From the NCBI GenBank assembly GCA_965214485.1, contig CBDCBW010000014.1:48180-112179 (forward strand): a stretch of 64,000 nt of DNA, given 5' to 3'. Shown one piece after another: positions 61,474 through 64,000 of this stretch. Below the pieces are notes generated by a model. The model saw only the letters and a list, made by a program, of their open reading frames with translations, searched no databases and was not told where the DNA came from. Numbering within the stretch: position 1 is the stretch's first letter; every line of letters begins with the position of its first letter. A program made the translations under genes and the position numbers. The stretch is from JANQRZ01 sp965214485. GTDB lineage: Bacteria > Bacteroidota > Rhodothermia > Rhodothermales > JANQRZ01.

Positions 61474-61635
61474 ACGTGGCGCGGCTTCGTCTACGTCGCC
61501 TTCGTGATCGACGCCTTCTCGCGGCGGATCGTGGGCTGGCGCGAGGTCGCTCTGGAGCAGGCCATCTGCCGCCGGCCGAGTGCGAAGACGCTTTCTATCG
61601 CCGCTTGGAGGCTCAACCCCTCGGTGCGATACTCA
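61474..61635 (+). pseudogene. IS3-family transposase (OrfB, rve) remnant
   Basis: The frame at 61474 gives TWRGFVYVAFVIDAFSRRIVGW, the first catalytic Asp region of IS3-type OrfB, followed by a shortened EVALEQAICRRP, where the usual intervening helix is deleted. Then the frame changes and ends. No complete DDE triad remains. The surrounding 61256-61752 spacer otherwise has only a GGACGCCGG/CCGGCGTCC inverted pair (61257-61265/61292-61300) and no gene. Confidence 0.72.
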
Positions 61636-61752
61636 ACTAGCCACGTCTCCGAGAAAGCCGGGGCGGTTCGAATAAGCGCGATGCGATAGGTCTGGAGTGG
61701 TCCGGCAAAGTAAGGATATCCCCCACACCGCGAGGATCGAACGGCTTGCACG

Positions 61753-62547
61753 GTGCCGGACGCGCCGGAGCGACCTTCCGCCGTCTCGCCCTCTCTTCCG
61801 CCGACCCGATCCGTGCTCGACCTTTCCGTCGTCTTTTTCGTTGGCCTCCTCGGGTCGGCGCACTGTGTCGGGATGTGCGGCGGGCTCGTCGTCCTGCTCG
61901 CCCGCACGGGCGGCGGCGACCGAAGCCTGTTTGCCTACTTCGCGGGGAAGACCTCGGCCTATGCCGTGCTCGGTGCACTCGCCGGGCTGCTCGGTGGGGT
62001 GGCGGGGCTGAGCCTGGCGGGCGCTCAGGGGCTTCTGAGCGTCGCGCTCGGCGTGGTGCTCGTCGCGGTCGGGCTCGGGCTGTGTGGGGTGCTCGGGCGA
62101 GTGCGCGGAGTCGACTGGGTCAGCGCGCGTCTCGCCGCGCGCCTCGGCCCCCCCCTCCGCCGCCTCGTGCAGCGAAACCGGCCTGGGGCCTTCTGGGGCT
62201 TGGGTGCGCTGAACGGACTGCTTCCGTGCGGCCTCGTCTACGGGATGCTGGCGAAGGCCGCCGCGACCGGGAGCGCCGGGGCCGGGGCCCTTACACTCGC
62301 CGTCTTCGGGCTGGGCACCGTGCCCGCCCTCGCCCTCGTCGGCAGCGTCGGCCGGGCCGTCTCGCCGGCGAAGCGCCGCTGGATGCAGCAGGCAGGTGGC
62401 GTCTTGGTGATCGGGCTCGGGGTGCTCACGGTCGCCCGGGCCGGCCCCGCGCTGGGGCTCGCCGCGCCCGCTGCGGCTCCGGCGCACGAGGTGCTCTGCC
62501 TCCCCGGAGGGGCGCTGCCGCCGCGCCTCACATCACCAGGGCGATGA
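61753..62547 (+). CDS. SafE/UreH-type membrane protein next to cbb3 oxidase assembly genes
   Basis: About 264 residues from GTG 61753 (GTG 61813 is also possible and starts closer to the first helix). Six transmembrane helices with the family motif GLLGSAHCVGMCGGLVVLLA and a second LGALNGLLPCGLVYGML. Cys/Met/His in these motifs are thought to handle metal. In many genomes this family (CcoH/SafE-like, DUF2214-type sulphite exporter TauE/SafE clan) lies beside ccoS and ccoI and supports copper delivery to cbb3 oxidase, as here. Convergent overlap of 20 bp with the next gene. Confidence 0.82.
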   Translation: MPDAPERPSAVSPSLPPTRSVLDLSVVFFVGLLGSAHCVGMCGGLVVLLARTGGGDRSLFAYFAGKTSAYAVLGALAGLLGGVAGLSLAGAQGLLSVALGVVLVAVGLGLCGVLGRVRGVDWVSARLAARLGPPLRRLVQRNRPGAFWGLGALNGLLPCGLVYGMLAKAAATGSAGAGALTLAVFGLGTVPALALVGSVGRAVSPAKRRWMQQAGGVLVIGLGVLTVARAGPALGLAAPAAAPAHEVLCLPGGALPPRLTSPGR

Positions 62548-63088
62548 TGAGGACCGTCAGGACGAACGAGAGGAGCATCGCGAGGCCGAGCGCAGCGGAC
62601 TCGACGTCGGACGGGATCGCGTCGTTGCGCTCCCAGTGGGGGACGCGCTCGCGGGCGGCTTCGGCCTCGGCACGCTCGCGGACGGAGGTCTTGCGGGCGG
62701 CGAGGCGCTCGGCGTCGCGCTGCGCTCGGTAGGCCAGCGCCGCGTCGTCGGAGCCGACGACGAAGCGCCCGTAGGAGCTCCAGCGCGACGGGCCGCCCTC
62801 GCGCTCGGCGCGGACGCGCCAGAACAGCGGCGCGTCGGAGACCGGGAGGGCGTCGACGAGCGTGAAGTCGGTCGTCTGCCCCACGGCGAGCTCGGTCACG
62901 CCGCGCCCGAACTGCCGGTCCGGGGCGATCTGAAGCCGGTAGCCCTGCGCCCCTTCGACGCCTTCCCAGCGGAAGGGCACGGAGGCGTAGTCTGCGACGG
63001 CCCCGCCGAGCGGGTGGAGGGGACGAGGCAGGGGCGCAGCGGGCCGCGGCGGGGCCGCCATGGGGGCGGGCGTGAGGGGGTCGGTCAT
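62528..63088 (-). CDS. Tail-anchored protein with Fn3-like domain beside ccoS
   Basis: A 186-residue protein: Pro-rich N-terminus, a fibronectin-like beta domain (FRWEGVEGAQGYRLQIAPD, PLFWRVRAEREGGPSRWSSYGRF), a charged helix (RAQRDAERLAARKTSVRERAEAEAARER in parts), and a C-terminal transmembrane helix (LGLAMLLSFVLTVLIIALVM). The family was not recognised. It follows ccoS by 12 bp and is probably co-transcribed, so it may be a new accessory of cbb3 oxidase assembly. Confidence 0.72.
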   Translation of the reverse strand: MTDPLTPAPMAAPPRPAAPLPRPLHPLGGAVADYASVPFRWEGVEGAQGYRLQIAPDRQFGRGVTELAVGQTTDFTLVDALPVSDAPLFWRVRAEREGGPSRWSSYGRFVVGSDDAALAYRAQRDAERLAARKTSVRERAEAEAARERVPHWERNDAIPSDVESAALGLAMLLSFVLTVLIIALVM

Positions 63089-63100
63089 GGCAGAGCGCGT

Positions 63101-63277
63101 TTAGTTGTGCCGGGGAAGGTCGTCGGGAGCCTCAGCGTCGAGGTCGTCGAGGAGGATGCGGAGGGCGGGCGTCTCGACGTCGTCGAACTGCCCGTCGCGG
63201 ACCGCCCACCGGAAGGCGGCAACGCCAGCGGCGGCGAGCACGAGGGCGAGCGGGACGAGGACGTAGAGGACGGTCAT
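63101..63277 (-). CDS. ccoS: cbb3-type cytochrome oxidase assembly protein CcoS
   Basis: A 58-residue single-helix protein: VLYVLVPLALVLAAAGVAAFRWAVRDGQFDDVETPALRILLDD in outline (key parts FRWAVRDGQFDD and ALRILLDD), the CcoS hallmark. CcoS is needed for cofactor insertion into cbb3 oxidase. Start ATG at 63277 overlaps the stop of the upstream P-type ATPase by 4 bp. Confidence 0.94.
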   Translation of the reverse strand: MTVLYVLVPLALVLAAAGVAAFRWAVRDGQFDDVETPALRILLDDLDAEAPDDLPRHN

Positions 63278-64000
63278 CGCACGGCGCGGCGAAGCGCAGG
63301 TTGGCGGAACGAAGACTGGCGGAACGAGGGTTGGAGGACCGCCAGGCCGACGACGGCGAGCGACGAGAGCGGCATCGCGACGGCGGCGGCGAGCGGGGTC
63401 ACGAGCCCCGCGGCGGCGAGCCCCGCTCCGGCGACGTTGTAGACGAGCGAGAGCGCCAGAGCGCGGTGAATGGTCCGCATCACGGCGTGGGCTCCGCCGA
63501 AGAGGTCGGCGAGCGGGGCGAGGCCGGGCCGGGTGAGGAATACGTCGGCGGCGACGAGGCTGGCCGTCGCCCCGCCGCCGACGGCGACGCCCACGTCGGC
63601 GGCGCGGAGCGCGGCGGCGTCGTTGACCCCGTCGCCCGCCATGAGCACCACCCAGCCCTCGGCTTGCAGCGCCTCGACGGCGGCGCGCTTGCCCTCGGGC
63701 GTCACCCCGCCCTGGGCTCGCCCGGGCTCGACGCCGAGGCGGCGGGCGACGACGGCCACCGTCTCGGGGGCATCGCCGGAGAGTAGCACGACCCGCTTCC
63801 CCTCCCGCTTGAGCGACGCCACGAGCGCCGGGGCCTCGCCGCGCAGCGCGTCGCCGAAGGCGAGAGCCGCGACCCACGCCCCGTCGACGAGCACGCCGAC
63901 CGGCGTCAGGCCGTCCTCGGCATGGCGGTCGAAGAAACGCTGACAGCGCTGCGGGAGCGGCTGCGAGGCCTGGGCAGCGAGCCAGCTCGGGCGGCCTACC
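63274..64000 (-). CDS. Copper-translocating P-type ATPase, CcoI-like (N-terminal part off window)
   Basis: The C-terminal ~240 residues of a P1B-type ATPase running in from the right edge. Visible: VLVDGAWVAALAFGDALR, LLSGDAPETVAVVARRLGVEP, hinge motif VVLMAGDGVNDAAALRAADVGVA, and two closing membrane helices with NVAGAGLAAAGLVTPLAAAVAMPLSSLAVVG (in parts). The CPx, DKTG and HP motifs lie beyond the edge. The ATGA overlap with ccoS marks it as CcoI, which delivers copper for cbb3 oxidase, rather than a CopA detoxification pump. Confidence 0.92.
   Translation of the reverse strand, partial: VGRPSWLAAQASQPLPQRCQRFFDRHAEDGLTPVGVLVDGAWVAALAFGDALRGEAPALVASLKREGKRVVLLSGDAPETVAVVARRLGVEPGRAQGGVTPEGKRAAVEALQAEGWVVLMAGDGVNDAAALRAADVGVAVGGGATASLVAADVFLTRPGLAPLADLFGGAHAVMRTIHRALALSLVYNVAGAGLAAAGLVTPLAAAVAMPLSSLAVVGLAVLQPSFRQSSFRQPALRRAVR

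Overview
This 64 kb window is very GC-rich (about 70%) and densely packed with genes in short operons. It looks chromosomal and fits a Bacteroidota-like, halophile-type Rhodothermota (Rhodothermales) lineage. The grounds are: C-terminal secretion/sorting domains on two secreted proteins, a bacterial geranylgeranylglyceryl-phosphate-synthase-type enzyme, the Bat aerotolerance operon, a CxxxY-type CcmE, and recurring promoter-like TAnnTTnn boxes with almost no purine-rich ribosome-binding sites. The assignment is inferred from gene content only. No rRNA, tRNA or CRISPR array was seen.

Layout. 1-2.4 kb: a cut HtrA/DegP protease diverges from a glycosyltransferase. 2.4-9.8 kb: a minus-strand copper operon holds a small CNGKC membrane protein, an MbnP-like lipoprotein, an MbnH/MauG-like dihaem peroxidase, a YtkA-like lipoprotein, an OprC-like TonB receptor with CxxxM and HxM copper ligands, and a DUF2911 protein; a PD40 beta-propeller lipoprotein lies just upstream. 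9.9-12.2 kb: an acyl-CoA set (thioesterase, MaoC hydratase, SnoaL-like protein, SDR). 12.3-15.2 kb: LVIVD lipoprotein and a His/Met-rich DUF305 protein. 15.5-20.5 kb: alaS with an unusual low-GC in-frame insertion, then a sorted gluzincin peptidase. 20.6-24.1 kb: a class D beta-lactamase remnant, GGGP synthase, the TIGR02587/TIGR02588 pair, and a degenerate ADP-ribosylglycohydrolase. 24.2-26.6 kb: ccmB, ccmC, ccmD, ccmE, closed by a terminator. 26.7-40.6 kb: mostly housekeeping (DUF1499, mgtE, rsmA, murA, ABC exporter, cyclophilin, NDH-2, metal chaperone, nrnA) and an FG-GAP secreted protein.

40.7-45.0 kb carries a two-gene membrane module (small one-TM protein plus HTTM-domain protein) present twice in tandem. 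45.1-55.1 kb is purQ followed by an aerotolerance operon (DUF58, a BatD-like protein, sirtuin, batA, batB, two batC-like genes, batD, and a batE broken by a -1 frameshift). A (ACTCCCGC)11 octamer array sits directly before the batB start codon. 55.2-61.2 kb: thymidine kinase, J-domain protein, a small IS graveyard, RDD protein, dnaX-ybaB-recR. 61.3-64 kb: an IS3-type remnant, then cbb3 oxidase assembly genes (SafE-like, CcoS, CcoI-like copper ATPase running off the edge).

Two themes link the regions. First, copper and haem handling for respiration: OprC/MbnP/MbnH import, DUF305, a CopZ-like chaperone, Ccm, and CcoS/CcoI. Second, short tandem duplications placed at or just after stop codons recur in many genes and look like a local mutational habit of this genome.
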